45,112 nucleotides of DNA from an uncultured Burkholderiales bacterium (GTDB lineage: Bacteria; Pseudomonadota; Gammaproteobacteria; Burkholderiales; Burkholderiaceae_C). This document shows, in pieces, positions 25,324 through 37,574 of this stretch (position 1 is its first letter; each line of letters begins with the position of its first letter). A program made the translations under genes and the position numbers. The notes below the pieces were generated by a model. The model worked only from the letters and a program-made list of their open reading frames with translations, searched no databases and was not told the DNA's origin. Location: assembly GCA_903887325.1 (NCBI GenBank), contig CAISPG010000116.1, forward strand, positions 1-45,112, read 5' to 3'.

Positions 25324-26723
25324 ACCTCAGCTTGCAACAGATACAGCATTGGTTGCCCGGCAGCCGCTTGGTCGGTGACGGCAACTTGGACATAACCAGA
25401 GTGCACACCGACAGCCGCAGCGTGCAAGCGCAAGACTTGTTTGTCGCTTTGCAAGGCGAGCGGTTTGACGCGCACGATTTTCTGGCGCAGTTACCAGCGC
25501 TCGGCGTGCACGCCGCCATCGCCACGCGCGGTTTGGCGCAAGCCGGTTTGTCCGGTCTTGAGGTGGACGACACATTGCAAGCCTTGCAAACACTGGCGCG
25601 CGCCTGGCGTGCGCAGTTTGACTTGCCATTGATTGCAGTGACCGGCAGCAACGGCAAAACCACGGTGACGCAAATGCTGGCGTCCATATTGCATGCATGG
25701 CAGGGTGGTGATGCGCTGGCTACGCAAGGCAATTTCAATAACCACATCGGTGTGCCGTTGACACTGCTCAGGTTGCGTGCACATCACCGTGTCGCCGTGC
25801 TGGAGTTAGGCATGAACCACCCGGGCGAAATTGCGCAGCTTGCCGCTTGCGCTGCGCCCACGGTGGCGCTGGTGAACAACGCCCAGCGTGAACACCAGGA
25901 GTTCATGCACAGCGTGCAGGCCGTGGCCGAAGAAAACGGCGCAGTCATACAGGCTTTGTCAGACAACGGTACCGCTGTGTTTCCCGCCCTTGATGCGTAT
26001 CAGCAGCTGTGGCGTGAATACGCCGGCTCGCGTCGCGTTATCGATTTCGGCGGGCAGAGTGCGCAAGTCAAACTGTTGAAAGCCGAGTGGTCTGTCACCC
26101 GTTGGCAACTCGAATTACAAATCCCTCAGGGCCAGCTAACAACACAACTGCATCTGCCCGGCCAACACAATCTGCACAACGCCATGGCGGCAGCCGCCGC
26201 CGCGCTGGCTGCCGGTGCGCCTTTGAGCGCGATTGAACAAGGCTTGACGCAGTTCCAGCCGGTCAACGGTCGTTCCAAAGTCAGTCTGTTGCAACACCTG
26301 GGCCGCAGCATCACTTTGATAGATGACAGTTACAACGCCAACCCGGATTCAGTGCGCGCCGCCATTGAAGTGCTGGCGCAATCAGCTGCGCCGCGTTTGC
26401 TGGTGTTGGGCGACATGGGCGAAGTCGGCACGCAAGGCGCAGCGTTTCACGCCGAGGCGGGTGAATACGCGCAACAACAACACATAGAGCATGTGCTGAC
26501 GCTTGGCGAACTCAGCTGCCATACCGCCAGTGCGTGTGCAAACGCTGTGCATTGCCACAGCATGGATGAATTGATGCAACAGGTGAACACATTGCTGCCC
26601 ACTTTATCGAGCGTGCTGGTCAAAGGATCGCGCTTTATGCGCATGGAGCGTGTGGTGCAGACATTGCAAGACGCAGAACAACAAGCGGCATCGTTGCTTC
26701 GCAAGGAGGCTTCATGCTGCTGA
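25320..26723 (+). CDS. murF: UDP-MurNAc-tripeptide: D-Ala-D-Ala ligase
   Basis: 467 residues. Adds D-Ala-D-Ala to make UDP-MurNAc-pentapeptide. The N-terminal substrate domain has [15 protein letters not shown], the ATPase domain has GSNGKTT (109–115) and [11 protein letters not shown], and the C-terminal domain carries [20 protein letters not shown] and LGDMGEVG. It overlaps murE by four bases and mraY by ten, so translation is coupled. D-Ala-D-Ala comes from the DdlB encoded later in the same cluster. Confidence 0.97.
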   Translation: MNLSLQQIQHWLPGSRLVGDGNLDITRVHTDSRSVQAQDLFVALQGERFDAHDFLAQLPALGVHAAIATRGLAQAGLSGLEVDDTLQALQTLARAWRAQFDLPLIAVTGSNGKTTVTQMLASILHAWQGGDALATQGNFNNHIGVPLTLLRLRAHHRVAVLELGMNHPGEIAQLAACAAPTVALVNNAQREHQEFMHSVQAVAEENGAVIQALSDNGTAVFPALDAYQQLWREYAGSRRVIDFGGQSAQVKLLKAEWSVTRWQLELQIPQGQLTTQLHLPGQHNLHNAMAAAAAALAAGAPLSAIEQGLTQFQPVNGRSKVSLLQHLGRSITLIDDSYNANPDSVRAAIEVLAQSAAPRLLVLGDMGEVGTQGAAFHAEAGEYAQQQHIEHVLTLGELSCHTASACANAVHCHSMDELMQQVNTLLPTLSSVLVKGSRFMRMERVVQTLQDAEQQAASLLRKEASCC

Positions 26724-27892
26724 CCCTGGCCCAATGGCTGCAATCCATCTCGCCAGAATACGGCTATTTGCGCGTGTTCCAGTACCTGACCTTCCGTGCA
26801 GTGATGGCAGCGCTCACCGCTTTGTTGATCGGTTTGATCGCCGGCCCGGCCGTGATACGCAAACTTGCTGAATTGAAAATCGGCCAACCCATACGCGGCT
26901 ACGGTGTAGAAGCGCACCTGAGCAAATCCGGCACGCCCACCATGGGCGGTGTATTGATACTGTTGTCGATTGCTTTCTCCACATTGATGTGGGTGGACTT
27001 GTCCAACCGCTTTGTCTGGATTGTGTTGGCAGTCACGCTGGGCTTTGGTGCCATAGGCTGGGTCGACGATTGGCGCAAAGTGGTGAATAAAGACCCCGAA
27101 GGCATGCGCTCGCGCGAAAAATACCTGTGGCAATCGGTCATCGGTTTGCTGGCGGCTTTGTACCTGGTGTTCAGTATTTCCGAGGTCAGCAATTTGCGCG
27201 TGCTCGAATTGTTTTACAGCTGGGTGCGTTCGGGTTTTGATGTGAACCTGCCGCCCAAGGCCGGTTTGCTGTTGCCGTTCTTCAAGGAAATCAGCTACCC
27301 GCTGGGCGTGCTGGGTTTTGTCATCCTCACCTATCTGGTCATCGTTGGTTCGAGCAACGCGGTCAATCTGACCGATGGTCTCGACGGTCTGGCCATCATG
27401 CCGGTGGTCATGGTCGGCTCAGCGCTGGGTGTATTTGCCTATGTGGCCGGCAGCGCTGTTTACTCCAAGTATTTGTTTTTCCCGCATATTCCGGGCGCCG
27501 GTGAGTTATTGGTTTTTTGCGCCGCTATCGCCGGTGCCGGTCTGGCCTTTTTGTGGTTTAACACGCACCCGGCGCAGGTGTTCATGGGCGATGTGGGCGC
27601 TTTGGGTCTGGGCGCTGCCTTGGGCACCATCGCAGTCATCGTGCGCCAGGAAATCGTGCTGGCCATCATGGGCGGTATTTTTGTCGCCGAGGCTTTGTCG
27701 GTGATGTTGCAAGTCACTTATTTCAAATACACCAAACGCAAATACGGCGAGGGAAGACGCATTTTGAAGATGGCGCCTTTGCACCACCATTTCGAAAAAT
27801 CCGGCTGGAAAGAAACACAGGTCGTGGTCCGTTTTTGGATCATCACCATGTTGCTCTGTCTGATCGGTTTGTCCACTTTGAAGCTGCGCTGA
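26714..27892 (+). CDS. mraY: Phospho-MurNAc-pentapeptide transferase MraY
   Basis: 392 residues with about ten membrane helices. Transfers phospho-MurNAc-pentapeptide to undecaprenyl phosphate, making lipid I. Family motifs are [13 protein letters not shown] (71–83), the Mg-binding VDDWRK (117–122), [13 protein letters not shown] and the C-terminal MAPLHHHFE. The start ATG 26714 overlaps murF by ten bases. It is somewhat longer than E. coli MraY (360), with an extra ~25 residues in the region [20 protein letters not shown], as seen in betaproteobacteria. Confidence 0.97.
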   Translation: MLLTLAQWLQSISPEYGYLRVFQYLTFRAVMAALTALLIGLIAGPAVIRKLAELKIGQPIRGYGVEAHLSKSGTPTMGGVLILLSIAFSTLMWVDLSNRFVWIVLAVTLGFGAIGWVDDWRKVVNKDPEGMRSREKYLWQSVIGLLAALYLVFSISEVSNLRVLELFYSWVRSGFDVNLPPKAGLLLPFFKEISYPLGVLGFVILTYLVIVGSSNAVNLTDGLDGLAIMPVVMVGSALGVFAYVAGSAVYSKYLFFPHIPGAGELLVFCAAIAGAGLAFLWFNTHPAQVFMGDVGALGLGAALGTIAVIVRQEIVLAIMGGIFVAEALSVMLQVTYFKYTKRKYGEGRRILKMAPLHHHFEKSGWKETQVVVRFWIITMLLCLIGLSTLKLR

Positions 27893-27894
27893 CC

Positions 27895-29391
27895 ATGAAC
27901 CTGCTGCAAGACCAACACATCCTCATCCTGGGTCTGGGCGACTCCGGGCTGGCGATGCTGCGCTGGTGTATGTTGCAAGGCGCTCGCGTCACGGTCGTCG
28001 ATACGCGCGACAAACCGCCCGGTTTGCAGAAGTTGCAAGAAGAAAAACTGCATGCTGAGTTTGTGCATTCTGCATTTGATGCAGCGTTGCTTGAAGGCAA
28101 TGACATTCGTGCAGTGTTCAAAAGCCCGGGCTTGTCACCCGCTGAAGTCGCAGGGGTCTGGCAGGCGGCGCAGGCCAAGGGATTGTGGTGCGGTACCGAG
28201 CTGACATTGTTTGCCCACGCACTTGAACATCTGAAAAACAGCGAAGCGTCTTACCAACCCAAAGTGCTGGCCATCACCGGCACCAATGGCAAAACCACGG
28301 TGACACGACTCACCGGTTTGCTGCTCGAGCGTGCCGGCATGAAAGTGGCCGTCGCCGGCAATATCGGTCCGACTTTGCTCGACACCTTGACACAGCGCTT
28401 AGACGATTTACCGCAAGTCTGGGTGTTGGAGTTGTCGAGTTTTCAACTCGACGGCGTAGACAACTTTGAAGCAACCGCCGCCTGTGTTCTTAATCTGACG
28501 CAAGACCATTTGGACTGGCACGGCGACATGGCCGCTTACGGTAAAGCCAAGGCACATATTTACGGACAACACGCGGTCGGTGTGTTGCCGCGCCATGATG
28601 ACGCAGTCATGGCTTTGTGGCCGACCGACAGCGGGCGCAAAAAAGAAGTACCGCGTGCACGCCTGCATTTCGGCGCAGACTTGCCGCAACACCCCGGCGA
28701 CTTCGGCTTGTCCACAGACAACGGCATGACCTGGCTGGTGCGAGCCATGCCCTCAGAGGACAACGGCGGCAAGCGTGGTCGGGTGGTGGAAGAGGAATTG
28801 CAAATTCAACGGTTAATGCCAGCCGATGCGTTGCGCATACGCGGACGACACAACGCCTTGAATGCGCTGGCGGCGCTGGCGCTGGCCGGCACCTGCAGCA
28901 ATGGTCTGGCGCACATGCTGCACGGCTTGCGCGAATACACCGGCGAGCCGCACCGCTTGTCGTCTGTGGCTGTGCTCAATGACATCGAATACTTTGACGA
29001 CAGCAAAGGCACAAACGTGGGCGCTACCGTTGCCGCTGTCAACAGCCTGGGTGCAGAGCGCAAGCTGATAGTGATATTGGGCGGCGACGGCAAAGGACAG
29101 GACTTTGGTCCACTGGGCGACCCGCTCAAGCGCCATGCCCGCGCATTGGTATTGATAGGCCGGGATGCAGAGTTACTGGTTGAGGCTTTGCAAAGCCAAG
29201 GTCTGGACATGCACCGCGCCAAGAACATGGAAGAAGCCGTCGAACTGGCCACGCAAGCGGCGCACACCGGCGACGCGGTGCTGTTGTCACCGGCTTGCGC
29301 CAGTCTGGACATGTACACCAACTATGTCGCCAGGGCTGAGGCTTTTGTGCAAGCCGTGCAGCAGTTGGCCGTGCTGGAAGGTCAACCATGA
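27895..29391 (+). CDS. murD: UDP-MurNAc-L-Ala: D-Glu ligase
   Basis: 498 residues from ATG 27895 ([20 protein letters not shown]), two bases after the mraY stop; the open frame back to 27835 overlaps mraY and was not used. Adds D-glutamate to UDP-MurNAc-L-Ala. The P-loop is GTNGKTT (129–135), followed by [37 protein letters not shown] and a C-terminal [14 protein letters not shown]. It is longer than E. coli MurD (438), mostly from an insertion after the nucleotide domain (about residues 245–310, containing [10 protein letters not shown] and [10 protein letters not shown]). Such insertions are known in Burkholderiales. Confidence 0.95.
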   Translation: MNLLQDQHILILGLGDSGLAMLRWCMLQGARVTVVDTRDKPPGLQKLQEEKLHAEFVHSAFDAALLEGNDIRAVFKSPGLSPAEVAGVWQAAQAKGLWCGTELTLFAHALEHLKNSEASYQPKVLAITGTNGKTTVTRLTGLLLERAGMKVAVAGNIGPTLLDTLTQRLDDLPQVWVLELSSFQLDGVDNFEATAACVLNLTQDHLDWHGDMAAYGKAKAHIYGQHAVGVLPRHDDAVMALWPTDSGRKKEVPRARLHFGADLPQHPGDFGLSTDNGMTWLVRAMPSEDNGGKRGRVVEEELQIQRLMPADALRIRGRHNALNALAALALAGTCSNGLAHMLHGLREYTGEPHRLSSVAVLNDIEYFDDSKGTNVGATVAAVNSLGAERKLIVILGGDGKGQDFGPLGDPLKRHARALVLIGRDAELLVEALQSQGLDMHRAKNMEEAVELATQAAHTGDAVLLSPACASLDMYTNYVARAEAFVQAVQQLAVLEGQP

Positions 29392-30650
29392 GCCAGATCA
29401 CATTTAGCGATCGCATAGGCCGCTGGTTCGGCAACCCGCCCAAAGAGGGCATGGACGCATTGCCTGTGCGGGTGCACGGACGCGAATTCACTCGCACCGG
29501 CGCAGCGCCCGGCAGCATCAAAGGTTTTGATCAGGCCTTGATCTGGGCGATTGCCGGTTTGTTGCTGTGGGGCCTGGTGATGGTGTACTCGGCGTCGATT
29601 GCATTGAACGACGGCGCGCAGGACAGCAGCGTCTGGCAGGCGCAGTTTCTGGCGCGCCACTGTCTGTCCTTGTTCATCGGTTTTGTGGCCGCACTGCTGG
29701 TGTTTCAAGTGTCCATGGACCGCTGGGAAAAAGTCGCGCCTTGGGTGTTCATTGTGTCGATTGTTTTATTGATCGCAGTGCTATTGCCATTCATCGGCAA
29801 AAGTGTCAACGGTGCGCGCCGCTGGATCGGGCTTGGCCTGATGAACTTTCAGCCGTCCGAACTGGCCAAACTCGGCACGCTGTTGTACGCCGCCAATTAC
29901 ATGGTGCGCAAAATGGATGTGAAGGAAAAATTCTTTGCTGCTGTGACGCCGATGGCGGTGGCGATTGCCATCGTCGGCTCTTTGCTGCTGGCCGAACCCG
30001 ATATGGGCGCATTCCTGGTGATTGCCGTCATCGCCATGGGCATCTTATTTTTAGGCGGCGTCAATGCCCGCATGTTTTTGTTGATCACAGGTATTTTGGC
30101 CGTTGCCTTCAGTTTGATGATTGCGCTGTCGCCATGGCGGCGCGAACGCATTTTTGCTTATCTTGATCCATTCGGCGCTGACTATGCATTGGGCAAGGGT
30201 TACCAGTTGTCGCATTCATTGATTGCCATTGGGCGTGGCGAAATATTCGGTGTTGGTTTGGGTGGCAGTGTGGAGAAATTGCACTGGCTGCCCGAGGCAC
30301 ATACCGACTTTTTGCTGGCGGTACTGGGTGAAGAATTCGGTTTGGTGGGCGTGGTGATTGTGATTGCTGTGTTCATGTGGTTGACAAGACGCATCATGTT
30401 TATAGGTCGCCAAGCCATCGCCATGGACCGGGTATTTTCCGGCTTGGTCGCGCAAGGCGTCGGTGTGTGGATTGGTTTTCAGGCGTTTATCAACATGGGC
30501 GTGAACCTGGGCGCATTGCCGACCAAAGGTTTGACCTTGCCCTTGATGAGTTACGGGGGTTCTGCGATTTTGCTCAACCTGATTGCTTTGGCCATTGTCT
30601 TGCGCGTGGATTATGAAAACCGCTTGTTGATGCACGGAGGCCGTGTATGA
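29388..30650 (+). CDS. ftsW: Septal peptidoglycan polymerase FtsW
   Basis: 420 residues with about ten membrane helices after a ~45-residue cytoplasmic N-terminus. SEDS glycosyltransferase that polymerises lipid II with FtsI. Motifs are YSASIALND in the first helix region, [20 protein letters not shown] and [15 protein letters not shown] near the C-terminus. It overlaps murD and murG by ATGA at each end. Position between murD and murG makes it FtsW rather than RodA. Confidence 0.96.
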   Translation: MSQITFSDRIGRWFGNPPKEGMDALPVRVHGREFTRTGAAPGSIKGFDQALIWAIAGLLLWGLVMVYSASIALNDGAQDSSVWQAQFLARHCLSLFIGFVAALLVFQVSMDRWEKVAPWVFIVSIVLLIAVLLPFIGKSVNGARRWIGLGLMNFQPSELAKLGTLLYAANYMVRKMDVKEKFFAAVTPMAVAIAIVGSLLLAEPDMGAFLVIAVIAMGILFLGGVNARMFLLITGILAVAFSLMIALSPWRRERIFAYLDPFGADYALGKGYQLSHSLIAIGRGEIFGVGLGGSVEKLHWLPEAHTDFLLAVLGEEFGLVGVVIVIAVFMWLTRRIMFIGRQAIAMDRVFSGLVAQGVGVWIGFQAFINMGVNLGALPTKGLTLPLMSYGGSAILLNLIALAIVLRVDYENRLLMHGGRV

Positions 30651-31714
30651 CGACGCGCACCGCTTTGGTCATGGCCGGTGGCACCGGCGGACATATTTTT
30701 CCTGGACTGGCTGTGGCAGAGTTGTTGCGCAGTCGCGGTTGGAACGTGCACTGGCTGGGCGCACCTGCACCCAGCATGGAAAGCCAATTGGTTCCGCCCA
30801 AGGGATTTGCATTTGAGTCGGTTCGATTTGGTGGTTTGCGTGGCAAAGGCCTGCTCACCATGGCCTTGTTGCCGCTGCGTTTGTTGCAAGCGTTTTGGCA
30901 AAGCCTGCAAGTGGTGCGTCGCTTGCGTCCGGATGTGTTAATAGGCATGGGCGGATACATCAGCTTTCCCGGCGGCATGATGGGCGTGCTCTGCGGCAAG
31001 CCGCTGGTCTTGCATGAACAAAACTCAGTGGCCGGTTTGGCCAACAAAGTATTGGCGCATATCGCCGATAAAGTTTTGTCCGCATTTCCCGGCGTATTGC
31101 CCAAAGCCCAATGGGTGGGTAACCCGTTACGCACAGGATTTCTGGAGCAAGCCGCACCGGCCCAGCGTTTTGCAGAACGACAAGGTGCATTGAAAGTCTT
31201 GGTGATCGGCGGCAGTCTGGGGGCACAGGCTTTGAACAGTGTGGTGCCGCAAGCGCTGGCCTTGATACCCACAGCTCAACGCCCGCAAGTCATTCACCAA
31301 GGCGGTGCCAAACACATTGACACATTGCAAGCGAATTATTCGCAGGCAGGTGTGCAAGCAGAGTTACTGGCTTTCATTGACGATACCGCGTCTGCGTTTG
31401 CCGAAGCTGACTTGGTGATTTGCCGCGCCGGGGCCAGCACCGTGAGCGAAATCGCAGCTGTAGGTGCCGCTGCTTTGTTCGTGCCATTTCCGCACGCGGT
31501 GGATGACCACCAAACAGTGAACGCTGAATTTCTGGTGTCGCAACAAGCCGGTTGGTTGATGCCGCAGCAGACATTGACACCACAAGTGCTGGCGGATTTC
31601 TTGCAGCACACCCGCCGCGAGCAATTACTGCAAGCCGCTCAAAACGCCTACGCATTGCGCAAGACCGGTGCGGCACACGATGTGGTGACAGCCTGCGAAG
31701 AGGTGAGCGCATGA
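30647..31714 (+). CDS. murG: UDP-GlcNAc transferase MurG
   Basis: 355 residues. Membrane-associated GT28 enzyme that adds GlcNAc to lipid I, producing lipid II. The N-terminal glycine loop is [16 protein letters not shown], followed by GFGGYISF-like [35 protein letters not shown], and the donor-binding [14 protein letters not shown] with [13 protein letters not shown]. It overlaps ftsW and murC by ATGA. Confidence 0.97.
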   Translation: MTTRTALVMAGGTGGHIFPGLAVAELLRSRGWNVHWLGAPAPSMESQLVPPKGFAFESVRFGGLRGKGLLTMALLPLRLLQAFWQSLQVVRRLRPDVLIGMGGYISFPGGMMGVLCGKPLVLHEQNSVAGLANKVLAHIADKVLSAFPGVLPKAQWVGNPLRTGFLEQAAPAQRFAERQGALKVLVIGGSLGAQALNSVVPQALALIPTAQRPQVIHQGGAKHIDTLQANYSQAGVQAELLAFIDDTASAFAEADLVICRAGASTVSEIAAVGAAALFVPFPHAVDDHQTVNAEFLVSQQAGWLMPQQTLTPQVLADFLQHTRREQLLQAAQNAYALRKTGAAHDVVTACEEVSA

Positions 31715-33141
31715 AGCACGCCATCAGCCATGTGCATTTCGTCGGCATAGGCGGCTCGGGCATGAGCGGCATCGCTGAAATTCTGCACAACCTGGGATAT
31801 ACCGTGTCAGGTTCGGACATGGCTGACGGCCCGGTGCTACGCCGCTTGCAAGCCATGGGCATACGCACCAGTGTTGGCCACGATGCCATGCATATTGCAG
31901 GCGCCGGTGCCGTGGTCACGTCGACAGCGGTGCAAGCTGACAACCCGGAAGTCGTCGCCGCGCACAGCAAGCTGATACCGGTGGTGCCACGCGCCGTCAT
32001 GCTGGCCGAGTTGATGAGATTAAAGCAAGGCATTGCCATCGCCGGTACGCACGGCAAAACCACCACCACCAGCCTGGTCGCCAGTGTGTTGGCGCAAGCC
32101 GGTATGGATCCGACCTTTGTCATCGGCGGGCGACTCATCAGTGCAGGCGCGAATGCCAAACTGGGATCAGGCGATTACATCGTGGTCGAAGCCGATGAAT
32201 CCGATGCCTCCTTTCTGAATTTGAATCCCATCATGTCGGTGGTCACCAATATCGATGCCGACCACATGGAAACCTATGGTCACGATTTCAACAAACTGAA
32301 AAACGCATTCATAGAGTTTTTGCACCGCATGCCGTTTTACGGCGCGGCGGTGCTGTGCGCCGACGACCCGGTGTTGCACAGCATATTTCCCGACGTGTCG
32401 CGGCCCATCACCAGTTACGGTTTGTCAGAGGGCGCACAGGTCAGAGCCCATGATGTCAAAGCGGTGGGTTCGCGCATGCAGTTTCGCGTGACCCGCAGCA
32501 ACGGCATCACCTTGCCTGATATGCAAATCGAGCTCAACCAGCCAGGTTTGCACAACGTGCGCAACGCCTTGGCCGCTATTTCGATTGCGGTGGAGTTGAA
32601 TATTCCGGATGCAGCAGTGGTGCAGGCATTGGCCGGTTTCAAAGGCGTGGGCAGGCGATTCCAGAACCACGGTGAAATGACTGCCAACAGCGGTGGTCAT
32701 TACACATTGATTGAAGACTACGGACACCATCCGGTGGAACTGGCGGCCACCCTGGAGGCTGCGCGCGGAGCTTTCCCTGGTCGTCGCCTGGTGTTGGCCT
32801 TTCAGCCGCACCGTTACACCCGCACGCGCGATTGTTTTGAAGATTTTGTCCAAGTGCTGCGACTCGCCGACGTGGTCTGGTTGACCGAGGTGTATGCCGC
32901 CGGTGAAACGCCGATTGCAGCCGCCGACGGTCGCGCATTGGCGCATGCGTTGCGCGTGGCCGGTCAACAGGAACTGGTGTTTGCCCAGGACCTGACTCAA
33001 TTGGAAGAACTGGTGCGTCAGCAAGCGCAGGACGGTGATGTGGTGATGTGCATGGGCGCAGGCTCCATCGGCCAATTGCCGGTGCGCTTACAAAAAGCAA
33101 GCAGCGACCACAAACCTGTGCTCAAGGTGGTGAAGTCATGA
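31711..33141 (+). CDS. murC: UDP-MurNAc: L-Ala ligase
   Basis: 476 residues from ATG 31711, which overlaps the murG stop; the frame is open back to 31552 inside murG but family homology begins at [20 protein letters not shown]. First amino acid addition to UDP-MurNAc. The P-loop is GTHGKTT (112–118), with [35 protein letters not shown] and [11 protein letters not shown]. Overlaps ddlB by four bases. Confidence 0.97.
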   Translation: MKHAISHVHFVGIGGSGMSGIAEILHNLGYTVSGSDMADGPVLRRLQAMGIRTSVGHDAMHIAGAGAVVTSTAVQADNPEVVAAHSKLIPVVPRAVMLAELMRLKQGIAIAGTHGKTTTTSLVASVLAQAGMDPTFVIGGRLISAGANAKLGSGDYIVVEADESDASFLNLNPIMSVVTNIDADHMETYGHDFNKLKNAFIEFLHRMPFYGAAVLCADDPVLHSIFPDVSRPITSYGLSEGAQVRAHDVKAVGSRMQFRVTRSNGITLPDMQIELNQPGLHNVRNALAAISIAVELNIPDAAVVQALAGFKGVGRRFQNHGEMTANSGGHYTLIEDYGHHPVELAATLEAARGAFPGRRLVLAFQPHRYTRTRDCFEDFVQVLRLADVVWLTEVYAAGETPIAAADGRALAHALRVAGQQELVFAQDLTQLEELVRQQAQDGDVVMCMGAGSIGQLPVRLQKASSDHKPVLKVVKS

Positions 33142-34112
33142 TGACGTTTGACAAACACAGTGCCAAAGTGGCTGTGCTCACCGGCGGTCACTCGGCCGAA
33201 CGCGAGGTGTCGTTGATGTCAGGCAAAGGCGTGCTTGAGGCTTTGCAGTCGCTGGGCGTGAATGCGCACGCATTCGATTCGGCAGAGCAGCCTTTATTGA
33301 ATTTGCGCGATCAGCACTTCAGCCATGTGTTCATTGCTTTGCATGGCCGACACGGCGAAGACGGCACCGTACAAGGTGCCTTGGAATTGATGGGCATTCC
33401 TTACACCGGTTCGGGCGTGATGGCTTCCGCCATTGCCATGGACAAGCACATGACCAAACGCATTTGGGTGGCCGAAGGTTTGCCCACACCTGCGTCGGTG
33501 TGGCTGACAGCATCACAACAAACCGCACAAGCGCTGGCCGGCATACCGGCGCAACTCGGTTTGCCGCTGATCGTCAAACCGCCGCATGAAGGATCGTCCA
33601 TTGGCGTGAGCAAAGTCACACAAGCGGATCAGCTGCAAGCGGCTGTGACGTTGGCCACCGGCTACGACCCGGACTTGTTGTGCGAAGCATTCATTCAAGG
33701 CGAAGAAGTCACGTGCCCGGTGTTAGGCGAAGGCGATAACGCCAAAGCCTTGCCGGTGGTACGCATCGCCGCGCCCGATGGCGCTTATGACTACCAGAAC
33801 AAATACTTCACCGATGAAGTGAAGTACCACTGCCCCAGCGGTTTACCAGCGGCAGAAGAACAAGCGATTCAGGCCATGAGTGTGGCGGCTTACCGGGCCT
33901 TGGGTTGCCGGGGTTGGGGCCGTGCCGACGTGATGATTCGCGCCAGCGACCGCAAAGCTTTCTTGCTGGAGATGAACACCAGCCCGGGCATGACCGGTCA
34001 TTCGCTGGTACCTATGTCAGCCAAGGCCGCAGGCATGTCGTATGCCGATTTGTGTCTGCATATTCTGAGCACTGCGCGGCTGGATACACGCATGGGGGCA
34101 CGTCAGTCATGA
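33138..34112 (+). CDS. ddlB: D-alanine–D-alanine ligase
   Basis: 324 residues. ATP-grasp enzyme that joins two D-alanines for MurF. Motifs are [50 protein letters not shown] and [19 protein letters not shown] 33138 overlaps the murC stop; a second ATG follows at once at 33141. The 30 extra residues possible upstream lie within murC and are not used. Called ddlB for its place in the dcw cluster. Confidence 0.96.
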   Translation: MMTFDKHSAKVAVLTGGHSAEREVSLMSGKGVLEALQSLGVNAHAFDSAEQPLLNLRDQHFSHVFIALHGRHGEDGTVQGALELMGIPYTGSGVMASAIAMDKHMTKRIWVAEGLPTPASVWLTASQQTAQALAGIPAQLGLPLIVKPPHEGSSIGVSKVTQADQLQAAVTLATGYDPDLLCEAFIQGEEVTCPVLGEGDNAKALPVVRIAAPDGAYDYQNKYFTDEVKYHCPSGLPAAEEQAIQAMSVAAYRALGCRGWGRADVMIRASDRKAFLLEMNTSPGMTGHSLVPMSAKAAGMSYADLCLHILSTARLDTRMGARQS

Positions 34113-34921
34113 AAGCACGCGACGCCATGCACATGCGCACCGACACAAAGCCCGAACTGGCGCTGGACGTGCGCTTGATGAACATCACCAGCGCTTTGAT
34201 GTTCACCGGCGTTGCGTTGCTGTGCGTCGTGATGACGCTGTGGTGGGCGGTGCGGCATCCGGCGTTTGCCATCACCGGCATCAGCGTGCAAGGGGACATC
34301 CGGCACAACAACGAAGTCACGTTGCGGGCCAATGTGGTGCCGCGTTTGCAAGGCAGTTTCTTCACGGTCGATTTGGGCAAGGCGCGCGCATCCTTCGAGA
34401 ACGTGCCTTGGGTGCGTCAGGCCACTGTGCGGCGCGAGTTTCCTGACCGTTTGCGGGTGGACATTGATGAACACGAGCCAGTGGCTTATTGGGGCGCAGA
34501 AGCAGATTCGCGTTTGCTCAATACGCAAGGCGAGGTGTTCAGCGCCAACTTTGGTGAACTCGACAACGAAAACCTGCCGCATTTGTCCGGACCTGACAAC
34601 GAGTCCGCCAAAGTCTGGCAGATGTATCTCACCCTGGGCCCGGTGTTCAGTCAATTGGAGTTGAACATCAATGGTTTGGAATTGACCGGGCGTGGCAGTT
34701 GGCGCGCACAGTTCAAAAACGGGGCACGCATAGAGCTCGGGCGTGGCTCACAAGAGGAAGTGATGGCGCGTGTCAGCCGTCTGACGCAAACGCTGGCGCA
34801 GGTCAGCCAGCGTTACGGCAGACAGACACATGCGCTGGAGTCTGCGGATTTGCGGCATGTGAACGGCTATGCACTGCGTTTACGCGGTGTCAGCACATTG
34901 GATACAACGGCAACAAGGTAA
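34109..34921 (+). CDS. ftsQ: Cell division protein FtsQ
   Basis: 270 residues. A short cytoplasmic N-terminus, one membrane helix (about 28–47), then a POTRA domain ([20 protein letters not shown]) and the FtsQ/DivIB beta domain ([22 protein letters not shown]). It recruits FtsL–FtsB to the divisome. ATG 34109 overlaps the ddlB stop. A 16-base gap leads to ftsA. Confidence 0.95.
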   Translation: MKARDAMHMRTDTKPELALDVRLMNITSALMFTGVALLCVVMTLWWAVRHPAFAITGISVQGDIRHNNEVTLRANVVPRLQGSFFTVDLGKARASFENVPWVRQATVRREFPDRLRVDIDEHEPVAYWGAEADSRLLNTQGEVFSANFGELDNENLPHLSGPDNESAKVWQMYLTLGPVFSQLELNINGLELTGRGSWRAQFKNGARIELGRGSQEEVMARVSRLTQTLAQVSQRYGRQTHALESADLRHVNGYALRLRGVSTLDTTATR

Positions 34922-34937
34922 GCACAAAGAGGTTGGC

Positions 34938-36167
34938 ATGGCAAAAGAATACAAAGACCTGGTCGTAGGCCTGGACATCGGCACCAGCAAAGTCATGGTG
35001 GTGGTGGCCGAGGTGTTGCCAGGCGCCGAACTCAAGCTCGCAGGCTTTGGCATTGCGCCCAGCACCGGCCTCAAGCGCGGCGTGGTGGTCAACATAGATG
35101 CGACAGTGCAAAGCATACAAATGGCCTTGAAGGAAGCCGAATTGATGGCCGACTGCAAGATCACCCGCGTGTACACCGGTATCACCGGCAGCCATATCCG
35201 AGGCATGAATTCGCACGGCATGGTGGCGGTCAAAGACCGCGAAGTCACCGCCGCCGATGTGGCGCGAGTGGTTGAAACCGCCAAGGCCGTGAACATATCT
35301 AATGACCAGCGTTTGTTGCTGGTCGAACCGCAGGAATTCATCATCGACGGCCAGGACGTGAAAGAGCCGATAGGTATGAGCGGCATACGGCTGGAAGCCA
35401 AGATACACATCGTCACCGGTGCGCAAAGCGCGGCGGAAAACATCATCAAATGCGTGCGCCGCTGCGGCCTGGATGTAGAACAATTGATGCTCAACCCCTT
35501 GGCCTCAAGCTACTCGGTGTTGACGGCAGATGAAAAAGAACTCGGTGTGGCGCTGGTCGATATAGGCGCGGGCAGCACCGACGTGGCCATCTTCACCGGC
35601 GGCGCCATTCGCCATACGGCGGTGATACCTATTGCCGGGGACTTGATCACCAGCGACATTGCCATGGCTTTGCGCACGCCGACCAAGGACGCAGAAGAAA
35701 TCAAAGTGGAGTCTGGGTTTGCCAAACAATTGCTGGCCGACCCGAACATACAAGTTGAAGTGCCGGGTCTGGGCGACCGAGGCCCGCGCATGCTCAGCCG
35801 CCAGGCGCTGGCCGGTGTGATCGAACCGCGTGTCGAAGAAATTTATGCGCTGGTGCAACAGGTGTTGCGCGAGTCGGGGTTCGAGGAAGTGCTGTCCTCC
35901 GGCATTGTGCTGACTGGCGGCAGCGCCATGATGCCCGGCATGATCGAACTGGGCGAAGACATATTTTTGAAAGCGGTGCGCCGCGGCGTGCCGCGTTACA
36001 GCAGTGCGCTGTCAGACATGGTGTCGCACCCGCGTGCCGCCACTGTCATGGGTTTGCTTGAGGAAGCGCGCATGGCGCGACTGCGCGGATTTCGTGTGGC
36101 GCAGAAAAACGGTTCAGTCAAAACCGCCATGGGGCGTGTCAAAGACTGGTTTGTGGGGAACTTCTGA
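34938..36167 (+). CDS. ftsA: Cell division protein FtsA
   Basis: 409 residues. Actin-like ATPase that tethers FtsZ to the membrane and recruits later division proteins. Phosphate-1 motif is VGLDIGTSKVMVVVAEV; the SHS2/1C domain follows (about residues 85–165), then VDIGAGSTDVAIF and VLTGGSAMMPGM. The C-terminal end (KTAMGRVKDWFVGNF) is the amphipathic membrane-targeting helix. ATG 34938 was chosen with AGAGG at 34928–34932; the frame open back to 34869 lies inside ftsQ. Confidence 0.97.
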   Translation: MAKEYKDLVVGLDIGTSKVMVVVAEVLPGAELKLAGFGIAPSTGLKRGVVVNIDATVQSIQMALKEAELMADCKITRVYTGITGSHIRGMNSHGMVAVKDREVTAADVARVVETAKAVNISNDQRLLLVEPQEFIIDGQDVKEPIGMSGIRLEAKIHIVTGAQSAAENIIKCVRRCGLDVEQLMLNPLASSYSVLTADEKELGVALVDIGAGSTDVAIFTGGAIRHTAVIPIAGDLITSDIAMALRTPTKDAEEIKVESGFAKQLLADPNIQVEVPGLGDRGPRMLSRQALAGVIEPRVEEIYALVQQVLRESGFEEVLSSGIVLTGGSAMMPGMIELGEDIFLKAVRRGVPRYSSALSDMVSHPRAATVMGLLEEARMARLRGFRVAQKNGSVKTAMGRVKDWFVGNF

Positions 36168-36329
36168 ACATGCATACATCACTCCATCACGTGTTAGCTG
36201 TTGAACCCCCGCGCCGATTCAAAAGCCGCCGATGGCGACCTTGTTCACGGGGAGCGCCGCCAAGTTGAAAAAGCACACACTTAAAACACACATATTCAAG
36301 GCAACTGTAGAAAATATCCGGAGAGAAAC

Positions 36330-37565
36330 ATGAAGATAGAAATGATTGAACAAAGCGATTTCAACCCTGAGACACAAATCCGTGTCATCGGTGTCGGCGG
36401 CGGCGGCGGCAACGCGGTCGAGCACATGATCACCAGCGGCGTGCGCGGCGTGGAATTCATTTGCGCCAACACCGACGCGCAAGCGCTCAAGGTCAGTTCG
36501 GCCAGCCGCGTCATTCAATTGGGTGACAGCGGCCTGGGCGCAGGCAGCAAACCCGAACGCGGCCAGGCAGCCGCCGAAGCTGCGGTAGACAGCATCCGCG
36601 AAGTGCTGCAAGGCGCCAACATGGTGTTCATCACCGCAGGTATGGGCGGCGGCACAGGCACGGGCGCAGCCCCGGTGGTGGCGCGTGTCGCGCGCGAGAT
36701 GGGCATTCTCACCGTTGGCGTGGTGACCAAGCCTTTCGACTGGGAAGGCGGTCGCCGCATGACCAATGCCGAAGCCGGCCTGGCTGAACTCGAGGCCAAT
36801 GTCGATTCGCTGATCGTGGTGTTGAATGAAAAACTGCTGGAAGTGCTGGGCGACGATGTCAGCCAGGATCAGGCGTTTTCATTCGCCAACGATGTGCTGA
36901 AGAACTCGGTCGGCGGTATTGCCGAAATCATCAATGTGGAAGCTCTGGTGAACGTCGACTTTGAAGATGTGCGTACCGTGATGAGCGAACAAGGCAAGGC
37001 CATGATGGGCACAGCAACTGCCAGCGGCCCGGACCGCGCGCGCATCGCTGCCGAACAAGCAGTAGCCTGTCCCTTGCTGGAGGGCGTAGACATGAGCGGC
37101 GCCAAAGGCGTGCTGGTCTTGATCACGGCCGCCAAAGGTGCTTTGAAACTGGCTGAGTCACGCGAAGCCATGAACACCATACGCGCATTTGCATCTCCAG
37201 AAGCGCATGTGATTTACGGTACCGCTTATGACGAAACCTTGGGTGAGCAAATCCGCGTCACCGTGGTGGCCACCGGTCTGGCCCAAGCGGGCAGGCGCGT
37301 GCCTTTTTCGGTGATTCGCACCGGCACTGACAACGTGGCTTATACCCAGACACCAGAGCCTGCGGTCGCGCAACCAGCGATTGCCACAGCCCCTGATGCT
37401 GGCATGAGCCGCCCCGGCATGTCGGGCAGCGACATGGCCAATGTGAATGTGCCTAGCGTCTGGCGCACCAACCGCACCCAGGCAGCAGCCAAAGTGGACG
37501 CATTGTCCTCAGGCGGCATGGACAATTACGAGATACCGGCGTTTCTGCGCAAACAGGCTGACTAA
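36330..37565 (+). CDS. ftsZ: Cell division GTPase FtsZ
   Basis: 411 residues. Tubulin homologue that forms the Z ring. The GTP-binding GGGTGTG is at 106–112, with VGGGGGNAV near residue 22 and the T7 region NVDFEDVRTVM. A variable linker (about 325–395) ends in the C-terminal peptide NYEIPAFLRKQAD, which binds FtsA, ZipA and MinC. ATG 36330 is preceded by GGAGAG at 36320–36325. The 162-base gap after ftsA is the largest inside the cluster's second half; it probably contains a separate ftsZ promoter, although I could not assign convincing -35/-10 boxes (TTGAAA at 36265–36270 has no well-spaced partner). Confidence 0.98.
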   Translation: MKIEMIEQSDFNPETQIRVIGVGGGGGNAVEHMITSGVRGVEFICANTDAQALKVSSASRVIQLGDSGLGAGSKPERGQAAAEAAVDSIREVLQGANMVFITAGMGGGTGTGAAPVVARVAREMGILTVGVVTKPFDWEGGRRMTNAEAGLAELEANVDSLIVVLNEKLLEVLGDDVSQDQAFSFANDVLKNSVGGIAEIINVEALVNVDFEDVRTVMSEQGKAMMGTATASGPDRARIAAEQAVACPLLEGVDMSGAKGVLVLITAAKGALKLAESREAMNTIRAFASPEAHVIYGTAYDETLGEQIRVTVVATGLAQAGRRVPFSVIRTGTDNVAYTQTPEPAVAQPAIATAPDAGMSRPGMSGSDMANVNVPSVWRTNRTQAAAKVDALSSGGMDNYEIPAFLRKQAD

Positions 37566-37574
37566 AATCAATCT

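Noticed and set aside
36168-36329. Sigma-70 promoter for ftsZ
   Set aside because: TTGAAA at 36265–36270 has no -10 box at 16–18 bases; a promoter is likely but cannot be placed by eye.
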